This document shows positions 12,815-13,150 of a stretch of 13,150 bases of DNA, one piece after another (the first letter of the stretch is position 1; every line of letters begins with the position of its first letter). Below the pieces are notes generated by a model that worked only from the letters and a program-made list of their open reading frames with translations, did no database searches and was not told the origin of the DNA. Source of the DNA: CAZNLL01 sp964573885 (GTDB lineage: Bacteria > Desulfobacterota > DSM-4660 > Desulfatiglandales > Desulfatiglandaceae); assembly GCA_964573885.1 (NCBI GenBank), contig CAZNLL010000112.1:1-13150 (forward strand), written 5' to 3'. Position numbers and translations under genes: made by a program.

Positions 12815-13150
12815 CTTTCCCTCCTGTCCCTTTCCAGGTCACATCGCAGGCATCTCATGGCCTCATAGGCGGCCTCCTCCTCGGTCAAGCCCTTTTCCAC
12901 TTCCCGGAAATCCCTGATACGGGCCTCAGCGTTCTCTGATCTCACCCTGACCCTGAGCCTTTCCTCTTCCATTTCTCTTTCAAGGGCCAACCCGGTGTCT
13001 CTGTGACTGGGTGACTTTTCATCCACAATCTTCAGCCGGCCCGACTCGCCCCGGAGATATTGGTCTATGGCCAGGGCCGCCCTCCTCCCTGAGGCAATGG
13101 CGTTGATGACCGTGCTGTTGGCTTCCGGCTTCACGACCAGCGAAACCTTC
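12811..13150 (-). CDS. GltD-like FAD/NAD(P) oxidoreductase, C-terminal part (5' end outside window)
   Basis: Only the last 112 residues are visible and the frame is open to the window edge. The segment ending STVINAIASGRRAALAIDQY matches the C-terminal FAD-binding helix of glutamate-synthase small-subunit-like oxidoreductases, where a VI-x-AIAxGRRAAxAID pattern contacts the flavin. A charged helical linker follows (about the next 45 residues), then a tail with GLTEEEAAYEAMRCLRCDL. The paired Cys (RCLRCDL) is typical of related GltD/HdrA/NuoF-associated flavoproteins with extra Fe-S domains. Translational overlap with metV suggests it is the electron-input partner of the MetF-MetV reductase. 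Whether it is HdrA-like, NfnB-like or a NADH-oxidising subunit cannot be decided without its N-terminal part. Confidence 0.85.
   Translation of the reverse strand, partial: KVSLVVKPEANSTVINAIASGRRAALAIDQYLRGESGRLKIVDEKSPSHRDTGLALEREMEEERLRVRVRSENAEARIRDFREVEKGLTEEEAAYEAMRCLRCDLERDRRER

Noticed and set aside
12206..12868. Plus-strand 220-aa frame opposite metV
   Set aside because: Antisense shadow of metV, whose cysteine motifs are unmistakable.

Overview
The window reads as chromosome from an anaerobic, probably sulfate-reducing or syntrophic member of the Desulfobacterota (formerly Deltaproteobacteria). This is an inference. The supporting evidence is a metF-metV-flavoprotein cluster of the kind found in Wood-Ljungdahl organisms, an NtrC-type two-component pair, a TAT-exported metallo-hydrolase, a corrinoid gene (cobU) and moderately GC-rich coding sequence. 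No rRNA, tRNA, CRISPR array or intact insertion sequence was seen.

Layout. (1) 1-2421, plus strand: the end of a membrane-bound sensor histidine kinase, directly followed by its sigma-54 activator response regulator. (2) 2422-2938: a 517-base non-coding stretch with many inverted repeats and a good sigma-70-type promoter near its end. (3) 2939-4620, plus strand: a small excisionase/MerR-like DNA-binding protein with a cysteine-rich tail, then a TAT-exported MBL-fold hydrolase of the dihydropterin-phosphate-synthase-like type. (4) 4621-5191: a 15-bp perfect inverted repeat and, on the minus strand, the last ~86 codons of a lost MFS transporter. (5) 8646-5192, minus strand: a promoter, then an apparent operon with order MBL hydrolase 2, CobU, an unrecognised 146-aa protein, an FHA-domain protein and MBL hydrolase 1. 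The last three genes are joined by ATGA overlaps. (6) 10789-8708, minus strand: a large 693-aa protein, not recognised, with features resembling a GT-A glycosyltransferase. Its upstream region holds two interleaved inverted repeats that could form a pseudoknot. (7) 10984-11184, plus strand: a small divergent ORF with a strong ribosome-binding site. (8) 13150-11245, minus strand: the end of an FAD/NAD(P) oxidoreductase, metV and metF, forming the methylene-tetrahydrofolate reductase module.

How the genes may work together. The metF-metV-flavoprotein module handles the C1-tetrahydrofolate step of the acetyl-CoA pathway. CobU would finish the corrinoid cofactor used elsewhere in that pathway. 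The least ordinary unit is the MBL2-CobU-hypothetical-FHA-MBL1 cluster, in which two paralogous hydrolases bracket a phosphothreonine-reading FHA protein and a nucleotide-handling enzyme. The FHA protein has an N-terminal Thr-rich segment reminiscent of the GarA/OdhI phospho-switch. No function can be proven from sequence alone.
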